From positions 1 to 5,025 of the forward strand of contig CAMZKY010000317.1 in NCBI GenBank assembly GCA_947311455.1: 5,025 nucleotides of DNA. The letters run 5' to 3'. The position numbers and the translations under genes are program-made. This DNA is from an uncultured Marinosulfonomonas sp. Its GTDB lineage: Bacteria; Pseudomonadota; Alphaproteobacteria; Rhodobacterales; Rhodobacteraceae. This document shows positions 1 to 5,025 of this stretch, piece by piece (the first letter of the stretch is position 1; each line of letters begins with the position of its first letter). Under the pieces are notes generated by a model. It did not search any database. It worked only from the letters and a program-made list of their open reading frames with translations, and had not been told where the DNA came from.

Positions 1-150
1 CCCATCTTCGGGGGGATTGGCCAATACGCTTTCGCTTTGGGCCTCAATAATTGCAATGCTCAAATCAACATCGCGCAAGTCGCGCGCCAAGCCAAGGCCA
101 GCAGGCCCCGCACCAATAATTACCAGATCATAGGCCATTTGATTTGTCAT
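1..150 (-). CDS. FAD-dependent hydroxylase, UbiH/UbiF/UbiM (ubiquinone biosynthesis) type, 5' part only
   Basis: Only the first 50 codons are in the window; the gene continues past the left edge. After a short lead the protein begins YDLVIIGAGPAGLGLARDL, a textbook FAD-binding Rossmann start with GxGxxG at G13, G15 and G18. An acidic residue (E36) ends the second beta strand, where the FAD ribose is normally held. The last visible stretch, LANPPEDG, matches the segment that in UbiH/UbiF/UbiM-family monooxygenases precedes the conserved REIAL motif. Those enzymes hydroxylate the ring of ubiquinone precursors with O2 and NAD(P)H. The start at 150 is supported by AAAGGAA six bases upstream; an in-frame ATG at 138 (Met5) has weaker support. 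The gene lies 191 bp downstream of the transporter operon on the same strand, and a shared function is not implied. The exact member (UbiM, UbiH, UbiF or COQ6-like) cannot be fixed from 50 residues. Confidence 0.8.
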   Translation of the reverse strand, partial: MTNQMAYDLVIIGAGPAGLGLARDLRDVDLSIAIIEAQSESVLANPPEDG

Positions 151-156
151 TTCGGA

Positions 157-163
157 TTCCTTT
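157..163 (-). promoter_or_regulatory. Ribosome binding site of the FAD hydroxylase gene
   Basis: AAAGGAA lies six bases before the ATG at 150. This good Shine-Dalgarno match favours that start over the in-frame ATG twelve bases further in. Confidence 0.65.
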
Positions 164-195
164 GCAATTTTATGGAACCCTGCCAAAACGGCGCA

Positions 196-218
196 TCACT
201 GTCAGTGACCTGTATCAA
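196..218 (-). promoter_or_regulatory. Palindrome and FnrL-like half-matching site upstream of the hydroxylase gene
   Basis: Positions 196-208 form a perfect inverted repeat, TCACTG-T-CAGTGA, with 6-base arms and a single central base. That is too tight for an RNA hairpin but suits a protein-binding operator. Overlapping it on the minus strand, at 205-218, is TTGATACAGGTCAC, which fits the FNR/FnrL core TTGA-N6-TCAA at seven of eight fixed bases. The element sits about 45-70 bp upstream of the hydroxylase start. An oxygen-responsive regulator would make sense for an O2-using ubiquinone hydroxylase, but that is inference. No convincing -35/-10 pair was found beside it. Confidence 0.25.
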
Positions 219-341
219 TCCTGTGCATAAATCTATTTTGATCTAACGCCGAATTCCGCCAAATCCGAAGCACGGGATTGTCGCAAAATTCACGGGTTTA
301 GCGGGTTTCCAACACGTATTTCTAGCCTGCGGCAGCTTATC

Positions 342-2183
342 TTACGTTGTGTTCAACCGTCCTGTCCCTGCCCCGCGTGCCATAACTTTGACGATCACGG
401 ATATGGTGATGATGATCAGAACCAGCATCAAGGTCACGGCGGCCGAGTGTTGCGCCATGTCTTGCTCCTGATAACCAAAGATTACGCCCGTTAGTACCAT
501 ATTACCAGGTGACAGCAGCAGGATGATCAGTGACAACTCCCGCATGGCAGTGATGAATGTTAGCAGCATACCAGCCACCAAACCGCTCATTGATAGGGGG
601 ATAATAATTCGGAGCATACGCCGGAACCAGCCGATACCCTGCACGCGCGCGGTTTCTTCAAGCGATTGGTGGATTTGTAGCATCGCGGCAATACCTGTGC
701 GCGATGTAAACGGCAGGTTTTTAATCACCGTGATCAGCACCAGAATGGTGAATGTGCCATATAGCGCGGGGATTGGCCCGATAGAGGATGAAAACATCCC
801 GATATAAATCGCACCAAGCGCGATTGAGGGAAAGATGTAAGGCGCAAAGGCGATACCTTCGAGCGCTTTAGAAAGCTTGCCACCCCGTCCACGCACAACG
901 GCATAGCCAACCAAGAGGCCAAGTGCCCCGTTAAACAACGCCGCCAAAAAGCCAAGCTTGATGGAATTGCCAAGGGCACCAAGGATCCCTTTGTTATGGA
1001 TCACCCCGGGTTCGCCGTAAGCCAGATCAACATTGCCCGACCCATACCAGAAATAACCCGACAGGTTATTCCAGCTGTAATCACCCGGAATTAATGTCAT
1101 CGATTCCCACAATAGCAGTGTCAGCGGCATCACCACCGTCAGGCACAAAAACAGGATCACAAAAATTGTGGCAGGCCAGCGCATTTTGCCAAGGTCGCTT
1201 TCTTTTTTGCGAAAGCCTTTGCCTGTCATGGTAACATAACTTTTGCGCACCCCGATGATGCGAGAATTAATCCAGATGAATGTGATTGCCAAAATAATCA
1301 GCACCAACGCCAGAACATAAGCATCACCCTGATTACGCGCGTTGATGGACGCGTAAATTTGGGTTGAAAAGGTAAAGAACCGCACAGGCAGGCCCAGCAA
1401 CGCAGGCGTGCCGAAAGTGCCCAGAATACGAATGAATGTCAGCACCACAGCCGAACCAAGGGCTGGCAGCAAAAGCGGCATGGTGATGACACGAATGCGT
1501 TTCCATTTGCCCATGCCCGCGGTGGCGCCGGCCTCCTCCAACTCGCTATCCACAGTAGCAAGCGCCCCAGAAATCAGCAAATAGGCATAGGCGTAATAGT
1601 GCAGCGAAAGCGTGATCACGATCGGAACAAACCCGTAAGCGATCCAATTCGGGGCTTGTACGCCGAAAACACTGGTCATAACCCCTTCTGATCCACCAAT
1701 CCGGTCATTGCGAAACAGGGACAACCACGCAAGCGCCATCACCCATGACGGCATCATGTAGGGAAATACCAGCATCGCGCCGAACACTTCTTTAAAATAG
1801 ACATTGGTGCGCACCATCAGCCACGCCAGGCCTGATCCAACGATAATGCCAATGGTTGTCACCGCCACTCCCATTGAAAGGCTGTTGATCAAGGGTTTGA
1901 CAAATAGTGCCTTTGATATTGGCTGAAAAAACACTCGATCAAAGTGAAACAGGGTAAACGCCCCGACTTCGCCCTCGGGGTTATAAGACAAATCGTAACT
2001 TTGAAAGGTAAACGCATCGCGCAGGATCTGGAACAACGGCACCAGCACCACAAAGGCCAGAAACGCCAAACACATCACCCCGATAATCAGCTCGGGTTTG
2101 TTTTTCAGGCGATAGGCCTGATAAGCGATATTTCGGCCAGACCACGGATTTGGCTTGCCGCCAGCATCAGGTGTGGATACCAT
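342..2183 (-). CDS. Fused two-domain permease of an Fe3+-type (FbpB-like) ABC importer
   Basis: This 613-residue inner-membrane protein forms the transport channel. It consists of two BPD_transp_1 (MetI-like) halves in one chain, as in FbpB/SfuB and ThiP. Hydrophobic segments lie near residues 32-54, 100-122, 136-156, 181-206, 234-256, 289-307, 338-358, 405-430, 444-465, 474-488, 524-546, 547-569 and 582-602. Each half carries the cytoplasmic EAA loop that docks on the ATPase: E217-A-G...G223 ending at P236, and E510-T-A...G516 ending at P529. Loops at about 55-99 and 362-404 are longer than in a minimal permease. I chose the start at 2183 because AAAAGGAA stands seven bases before it. The upstream in-frame ATG at 2246 would add 21 polar residues, overlap the ATPase gene by 41 bases, and lacks this site. 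The gene is last in the operon, 22 bp after the ATPase gene. The permease role is firm; the substrate is not shown by this protein. Confidence 0.9.
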   Translation of the reverse strand: MVSTPDAGGKPNPWSGRNIAYQAYRLKNKPELIIGVMCLAFLAFVVLVPLFQILRDAFTFQSYDLSYNPEGEVGAFTLFHFDRVFFQPISKALFVKPLINSLSMGVAVTTIGIIVGSGLAWLMVRTNVYFKEVFGAMLVFPYMMPSWVMALAWLSLFRNDRIGGSEGVMTSVFGVQAPNWIAYGFVPIVITLSLHYYAYAYLLISGALATVDSELEEAGATAGMGKWKRIRVITMPLLLPALGSAVVLTFIRILGTFGTPALLGLPVRFFTFSTQIYASINARNQGDAYVLALVLIILAITFIWINSRIIGVRKSYVTMTGKGFRKKESDLGKMRWPATIFVILFLCLTVVMPLTLLLWESMTLIPGDYSWNNLSGYFWYGSGNVDLAYGEPGVIHNKGILGALGNSIKLGFLAALFNGALGLLVGYAVVRGRGGKLSKALEGIAFAPYIFPSIALGAIYIGMFSSSIGPIPALYGTFTILVLITVIKNLPFTSRTGIAAMLQIHQSLEETARVQGIGWFRRMLRIIIPLSMSGLVAGMLLTFITAMRELSLIILLLSPGNMVLTGVIFGYQEQDMAQHSAAVTLMLVLIIITISVIVKVMARGAGTGRLNTT

Positions 2184-2190
2184 TTTCACG

Positions 2191-2198
2191 TTCCTTTT
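2191..2198 (-). promoter_or_regulatory. Ribosome binding site that sets the permease start
   Basis: AAAAGGAA lies seven bases before the ATG at 2183, in the short gap after the ATPase stop codon (2206-2208). This spacing decides against the longer in-frame reading from 2246. Confidence 0.65.
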
Positions 2199-2205
2199 CA
2201 GCCCC

Positions 2206-3294
2206 TTAGGATGCGGGGCGTAAGTTTTTAGTGGTTTTTGGATCAAAGAAATTCAATGCACTTAGATCAAAATCAATCCAAAGCGGCGCACCTTCATCCA
2301 GTGTAATAAAGCCGGATTGCAGCAGCGTTAGATGGGTATCCCCCACCTTAACCTGAATGATCGTATCGGCGCCCGTAGGCTGCACAATTTCAACCGCAAC
2401 CTGTTGCCAACCTCTTTTGGCCTTATAAGAAACGGCAATTTTTTCGGGCCGTGCGGCCACAATCATTTCACCGCCGCGATCTGCGAATTCATCGGCCAGT
2501 GGCAAGGTTAAATCCCCACAATCAAGTTTACCAGCCTTGATAGCCCCGGTAAACAAATTGATTTTCGGGTCACCGATAAATTCCGCCACAAACAGGTTTG
2601 CCGGATGGTGATAGATGTCAAAAGGCGTGCCCTCTTGCATGATTACACCTTCGTTCATGATGATGATCCGATCTGAAAGCGTTAGCGCCTCGATCTGGTC
2701 ATGGGTCACGTATACGGTGGTTGCCTCAAGATCGCGGTGTAGGCGTTTTAGGCCAACCCGCATTTCGGTGCGCAGTTTTGCGTCAAGGTTTGAAAGCGGT
2801 TCGTCCATCAACAGGATCGACGGGCGCAGGGCGATCAAACGGGCCACAGCCACACGTTGTTGTTGGCCACCGGACAATTCGGAAGGATAACGTTTGGCGA
2901 AATCTTCCAGCTGCACAAGTTCAAGCGCAGTTTTCAGGCGTGCCTCGATTTCGGACTTACTGAGGCGTTGTTCTTTTAACGCCAACGTAATATTTTTGGC
3001 CACGGTCATATGTGGCCAAAGGGCGTAGGATTGGAAAATCAGGCCAAGACCGCGTACTTCGGGGGGCAAAACCACCCCGTCATTGCGCGAAAACACCACA
3101 CGATCACCCAGTTCAATTACACCTTGATCGGGTTCTTCCAGCCCTGCAATCATGCGCAATGTTGTTGTTTTACCGCAGCCCGACGGCCCAAGGATTGTTA
3201 GAAATTCCCCGGGCGCAATCGTAAGATCAAGGTTTTTAACCACCTCAATCTTACCATAGGACTTGACGATACCCGAAAGGCGAATTTGCTCCAT
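2206..3294 (-). CDS. ABC importer ATPase, FbpC/PotA-like, with C-terminal TOBE domain
   Basis: This 362-residue cytoplasmic ATPase acts as a homodimer on the permease and powers uptake. All nucleotide-binding parts are intact: A-loop tyrosine Y13, Walker A GPSGCGKTT at 36-44, Q-loop Q88, signature LSGGQQQR at 140-147, Walker B ILLMDE ending at catalytic E165, D-loop SNLD at 168-171, and H-loop H198 in VTHD. After about residue 240 comes a beta-rich TOBE-type regulatory domain, marked by ARPEKIAV at 281-288. Length and layout are normal for the CUT1/FbpC/PotA ATPases. The start at 3294 has AAAGGA six bases upstream. The gene follows the binding-protein gene by 19 bp and precedes the permease gene by 22 bp, so the three are almost certainly co-transcribed. 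The ATPase family alone cannot separate iron, polyamine, thiamine and phosphonate importers. Confidence 0.93.
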   Translation of the reverse strand: MEQIRLSGIVKSYGKIEVVKNLDLTIAPGEFLTILGPSGCGKTTTLRMIAGLEEPDQGVIELGDRVVFSRNDGVVLPPEVRGLGLIFQSYALWPHMTVAKNITLALKEQRLSKSEIEARLKTALELVQLEDFAKRYPSELSGGQQQRVAVARLIALRPSILLMDEPLSNLDAKLRTEMRVGLKRLHRDLEATTVYVTHDQIEALTLSDRIIIMNEGVIMQEGTPFDIYHHPANLFVAEFIGDPKINLFTGAIKAGKLDCGDLTLPLADEFADRGGEMIVAARPEKIAVSYKAKRGWQQVAVEIVQPTGADTIIQVKVGDTHLTLLQSGFITLDEGAPLWIDFDLSALNFFDPKTTKNLRPAS

Positions 3295-3300
3295 TGGGTG

Positions 3301-3306
3301 TCCTTT
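3301..3306 (-). promoter_or_regulatory. Ribosome binding site of the ATPase gene
   Basis: AAAGGA lies six bases before the ATG at 3294, inside the 19-bp gap between the binding-protein and ATPase genes. Confidence 0.6.
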
Positions 3307-3313
3307 CGTCCGT

Positions 3314-4564
3314 TTAGTTGCTGGAATTGATCAGCCAGAAATCGCGCAATTTGGGGCCTTGTTTCCACATAAATTCAGCTGTGATGGTGGTACCTTTCAT
3401 CTCGCCCCAAATTTCACCACCCGCCGGTAACGGCACGTCGGCGCGTGGGCTGACGGAACCCGCGTCATAATACGGTGCCAGCCCCCAAAGCATGTCAAAC
3501 GCCGCGCCTTTGGTGTAGGGTTTTTCGATTTTGCTGTCCAAATTCATCTCCGGATTGCCCAACAGATACGCAATCATCACCTTCGCCGCATTCGGGTGCG
3601 GGGCGTTGGCGGCGATAGACATATAGGTTGGATAGACCATTTTAGAAAACGGATCGACATCGGTCATAATCGCGTTCACGTTGCCTTTGGCATCGTTGCG
3701 CGCGATATATGTCATGTTGGTCATTGCGATCAACGGATCGGTTTGGCCAGCTTTACCAGCAGCATCCGCCAGTTTCGAGCCAGATTTAAAGATCACAACA
3801 TCATTGGCCAGCAAACGTTTCACAAATTCAAAACCTGCGTCCGGCACACCTTCGGATAAGACAATGTCTTCGCCCGTCAGACGTTTATAAGCAGCCGCCA
3901 TTTCATCAGGATTTTGCACCAGCGCCGCCAGCCCCATCAAGGACGAGCCGGATGACATCGGATTTTTGATCCCGACTTTGCCTTTCAGATCAGGCATGGT
4001 CAGTTCCCATACATTTTTGATCGGCGCGCCATCCGGGTTGGCTTCGGTATTATAGAAAAACACAATCGCTTCGTTCACGCGGTACAGCAGCGGATCACGG
4101 TTTTCGGCGGGAATACGGTCACGCATATGGGCTGGCACATAGTTAAAGATGCGGCCTTTTTCCAACAGCTCTTTGATCACTGAACCAGAGTTGCCTGTGG
4201 TGACCACATCAACCTGATAAATACCGGCGTCTTGCTCACGGATGGTTTTTTCAATGGTTTTCACCGAGCCAAGATCAAACAATGTCAGGGTAATACCGGG
4301 GTACAAAGCCTCGAAATGGTCTTTCAACTTTGCAATACGGCCAGAGGACGAGTAAATTACCACTTCGCCTTCAGCTGTGGCTTTGGCCACGATGTCTGAC
4401 CAATTTTCTTCCATCATGGCGTGAGTGCCGATGGCGTTGGCTTTCATCCATGTCTCAAGATCGCTGGCGGAATCGGCCATAATCGGTGTTGCCGCTGTTG
4501 AAAGCACTGCTGCCGTCGCAGCCCCAAATACGGTGCGCATAAATGTTGAATATGTGAATTTCAT
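3314..4564 (-). CDS. Periplasmic substrate-binding protein of an Fe3+-type (FbpA/AfuA-like) ABC importer
   Basis: This 416-residue secreted protein captures the ligand in the periplasm and delivers it to the permease. Residues 1-30 are a Sec signal peptide: positive start, hydrophobic core at about 11-26, and a likely cut after PIMA30. There is no lipobox cysteine, so it should be soluble. The body follows the FbpA/AfuA (COG1840) plan: EGEVVIYSSSGR at 65-76, FFYNTE at 169-174, a strand with KVGIKNPMSSGSS at 196-208, and a closing helix with AKVMIAYLLGNPE at 327-339. By eye, the hinge segment MTNMTYIARNDAKG at 281-294 aligns with the INNYYWHAF region of Neisseria FbpA. The iron-binding Tyr-Tyr pair is then Thr285-Tyr286. 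The mature chain (about 386 residues) is longer than FbpA (about 310), with extra residues at both ends. First gene of the operon; AGGGGGA lies five bases before the start. Substrate iron or another small ligand; a 2-aminoethylphosphonate-type binder is an alternative. Confidence 0.88.
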   Translation of the reverse strand: MKFTYSTFMRTVFGAATAAVLSTAATPIMADSASDLETWMKANAIGTHAMMEENWSDIVAKATAEGEVVIYSSSGRIAKLKDHFEALYPGITLTLFDLGSVKTIEKTIREQDAGIYQVDVVTTGNSGSVIKELLEKGRIFNYVPAHMRDRIPAENRDPLLYRVNEAIVFFYNTEANPDGAPIKNVWELTMPDLKGKVGIKNPMSSGSSLMGLAALVQNPDEMAAAYKRLTGEDIVLSEGVPDAGFEFVKRLLANDVVIFKSGSKLADAAGKAGQTDPLIAMTNMTYIARNDAKGNVNAIMTDVDPFSKMVYPTYMSIAANAPHPNAAKVMIAYLLGNPEMNLDSKIEKPYTKGAAFDMLWGLAPYYDAGSVSPRADVPLPAGGEIWGEMKGTTITAEFMWKQGPKLRDFWLINSSN

Positions 4565-4655
4565 TGTTTCCCCCTAAATTTTGCATCAACCCCCAAAAAG
4601 GTGGCTAGAATGCCTTAATATCACTGGGGAAAGTAGGCATGATGATGGGGTAACT

Positions 4656-4661
4656 TGTCAA
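4656..4661 (-). promoter_or_regulatory. Candidate -35 box (TTGACA) of the importer operon
   Basis: An exact consensus -35 hexamer lies 92 bp before the binding-protein ATG. No good -10 hexamer falls at 16-18 bases; TACTTT at 20 bases is the nearest. It also abuts one copy of the ATCTGGC direct repeat, so a bound regulator there could affect polymerase access. Confidence 0.3.
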
Positions 4662-4695
4662 TCTGGCGAATGTTAACAGAGTTACATCTGGCCAA
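4661..4695. repeat. Near-perfect direct repeat ATCTGGCnAA, two copies 25 bp apart
   Basis: The copies at 4661-4670 and 4686-4695 match at nine of ten bases. The stretch between them (4671-4686) contains TGTTAACA, an 8-base palindrome, which runs on as an imperfect inverted repeat with GTTACA. The cluster lies immediately upstream of the candidate -35 box. Paired sites like this are usual for dimeric or tandem-binding regulators, but the regulator is unknown and chance is possible for motifs this short. Confidence 0.35.
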
Positions 4696-4697
4696 AC

Positions 4698-4727
4698 AAA
4701 AACCCCGCCATTGCTGACGGGGTTTTT
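4698..4727 (-). terminator. Rho-independent terminator after the Hint-domain gene
   Basis: AAAAACCCCG at 4698-4707 pairs perfectly with CGGGGTTTTT at 4718-4727, giving a 10-bp stem with a 10-base loop. On the minus strand the G/C core is followed by TTTTTG, and the structure starts about 25 bp past the stop codon at 4752. It therefore ends the Hint-domain transcript and insulates the importer operon. The symmetry also gives a T-run on the plus strand, so it could act in both directions, although no plus-strand gene is present here to need it. Confidence 0.88.
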
Positions 4728-4751
4728 AAAATTTCTTAGAGATCAGCGCTG

Positions 4752-5025
4752 CTACGCAACATTGCCCAACAATTTAGCCTCAAACGATTCCAACGTGATA
4801 CGGGCCGAGTCACCATAACTTTGAACACTGGTTTCCAGTTCAGGGAACAGTTTCAAAAGTTCGTCACGCTGGGCGTTGTCAATACTGTTCAGGCCCATTT
4901 CACCGGGGTGGAAGCTTTCGCTTGGGGCGCCTTCGGCAAAGATCACTTCGTGTTGATCGAACATGATGTGGAAGTATTCCACCTCGTCGCCCTGCTCAAC
5001 ATAGATGCTATCGCCGTTTACCAAA
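4752..5025 (-). CDS. Hint-domain (hedgehog/intein) protein, C-terminal part only
   Basis: Only the last 90 full codons are in the window; the 5' part lies beyond the right edge and base 5025 is the end of the previous codon. The reading begins LVNGDSIYVEQGDEVEYFHI. It continues with FDQHEVIFAEGAPSESFHPG, the hallmark of the alphaproteobacterial Hint_2 domain, followed by a short acidic helical tail including LFPELE. Such domains share the hedgehog/intein self-cleaving fold and often sit at the end of secreted or calcium-repeat proteins in marine Rhodobacteraceae; the N-terminal partner here is unseen. The DQH within this motif resembles intein block F, but no terminal His-Asn follows, so splicing is not expected. 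The nucleophile end of the domain is outside the window. Stop codon TAG at 4752-4754, then the terminator. The TTG at 5024 is an internal leucine codon, not a start. Confidence 0.75.
   Translation of the reverse strand, partial: LVNGDSIYVEQGDEVEYFHIMFDQHEVIFAEGAPSESFHPGEMGLNSIDNAQRDELLKLFPELETSVQSYGDSARITLESFEAKLLGNVA

Larger units (their letters stand above)
151..341. other. Intergenic region between the transporter operon and the hydroxylase gene
   Basis: These 191 bp separate the permease stop codon from the hydroxylase start. They hold the palindrome at 196-208, the hydroxylase ribosome binding site and a loose set of short direct repeats (CACGGGATT at 271, CACGGGTTT at 291, CGGGTTT at 302). 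I see no stem followed by a T-run that would end the operon, only weak three- to five-base stems such as AATCC/GGATT around 261-279. No small ORF with a credible ribosome binding site is evident. Read-through from the operon into the hydroxylase gene cannot be excluded. Confidence 0.5.
4565..4697 (-). promoter_or_regulatory. Promoter and operator region of the ABC importer operon
   Basis: This gap between the terminator and the binding-protein start must carry the operon promoter. On the minus strand a perfect -35 hexamer TTGACA stands at 4656-4661. The best -10-like sequence after it, TACTTT at 4630-4635, is 20 bases away, which is longer than ideal, so the pairing is doubtful. Upstream of the -35 box are a direct repeat, ATCTGGCnAA at 4661-4670 and 4686-4695, and a near-palindrome at 4671-4686. 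Downstream, ATGCCT (4610-4615) and AGGCAT (4635-4640) form an inverted repeat around a 19-base spacer. I recognise no clear Fur box, Irr box or iron-rhodo-box, so metal control is not shown. Confidence 0.4.

Noticed and set aside
37..246. Plus-strand open frame across the left edge
   Set aside because: It is antisense to the hydroxylase start and to its upstream region, matches no family and has no supporting ribosome binding site. The minus-strand FAD-binding motif explains the region.
205..260. Sigma-70 promoter for the hydroxylase gene
   Set aside because: TTGATA and TTGGCG could each serve as a -35 box, but no acceptable -10 hexamer stands at 16-18 bases from either.
256..341. Possible terminator of the importer operon
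   Set aside because: The only stems found are weak (AATCC/GGATT, GCC/GGC) and none is followed by a T-run on the minus strand.
2615..3224. Several plus-strand open frames opposite the ATPase gene
   Set aside because: They are antisense shadows of a gene with every ABC ATPase motif intact, and their translations resemble no family.
4565..4697. Fur, Irr or RirA box upstream of the importer genes
   Set aside because: I looked for these iron-control motifs because the operon resembles an iron importer. No convincing full-length match was seen; the TTCTAG near 4605-4610 is only a half-like match.
5022..5024. TTG as the start of a small 90-residue protein
   Set aside because: The frame is open to the window edge and the protein begins in mid-domain of a Hint fold, so this is an internal leucine codon of a longer gene.

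Overview
The window reads as chromosomal DNA of an alphaproteobacterium, most likely from the Rhodobacteraceae/Roseobacter group. This is an inference from three things: moderate GC content, a Hint-domain protein of the type common in that group, and the style of the transporter and ubiquinone-hydroxylase proteins. No marker gene is present, so the taxon is not proven. Every recognisable gene lies on the minus strand and reads from high to low coordinates.

Layout from right to left, in the direction of transcription. (1) The 3' end of a gene encoding a protein with a C-terminal Hint (hedgehog/intein) domain enters at the right edge and stops at 4752. A strong, symmetrical rho-independent terminator follows at 4698-4727. 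(2) A leader of about 130 bp (4565-4697) holds a near-perfect direct repeat, imperfect palindromes and a consensus-like -35 box. (3) A compact three-gene ABC importer operon follows: a periplasmic substrate-binding protein (3314-4564), an ATPase (2206-3294) and a fused two-domain permease (342-2183). The gaps are only 19 and 22 nt, and each gene has its own Shine-Dalgarno sequence. (4) After a 191-bp gap with no clear terminator, the first 50 codons of an FAD-dependent ubiquinone-biosynthesis-type hydroxylase (UbiH/UbiF/UbiM group) run off the left edge.

The three middle genes form a complete importer. The binding protein captures a ligand in the periplasm, the fused permease (two BPD_transp_1 domains, two EAA loops) forms the channel, and a dimer of the ATPase drives transport. 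The architecture is that of the ferric-iron FbpABC/AfuABC class. However, the binding protein does not keep the adjacent tyrosine pair that binds iron in the model FbpA: the matching site reads Thr-Tyr. The substrate is therefore best left open between iron and another small ligand such as a phosphonate. No gene for a siderophore, a phosphonate-degrading enzyme or a regulator lies in the window to decide it.

I found no mobile element, CRISPR array, tRNA, rRNA or clearly new multi-gene system. The points most worth a second look are the altered ligand site of the binding protein, the repeats upstream of its gene, and a possible FnrL-like site with a palindrome upstream of the hydroxylase gene.
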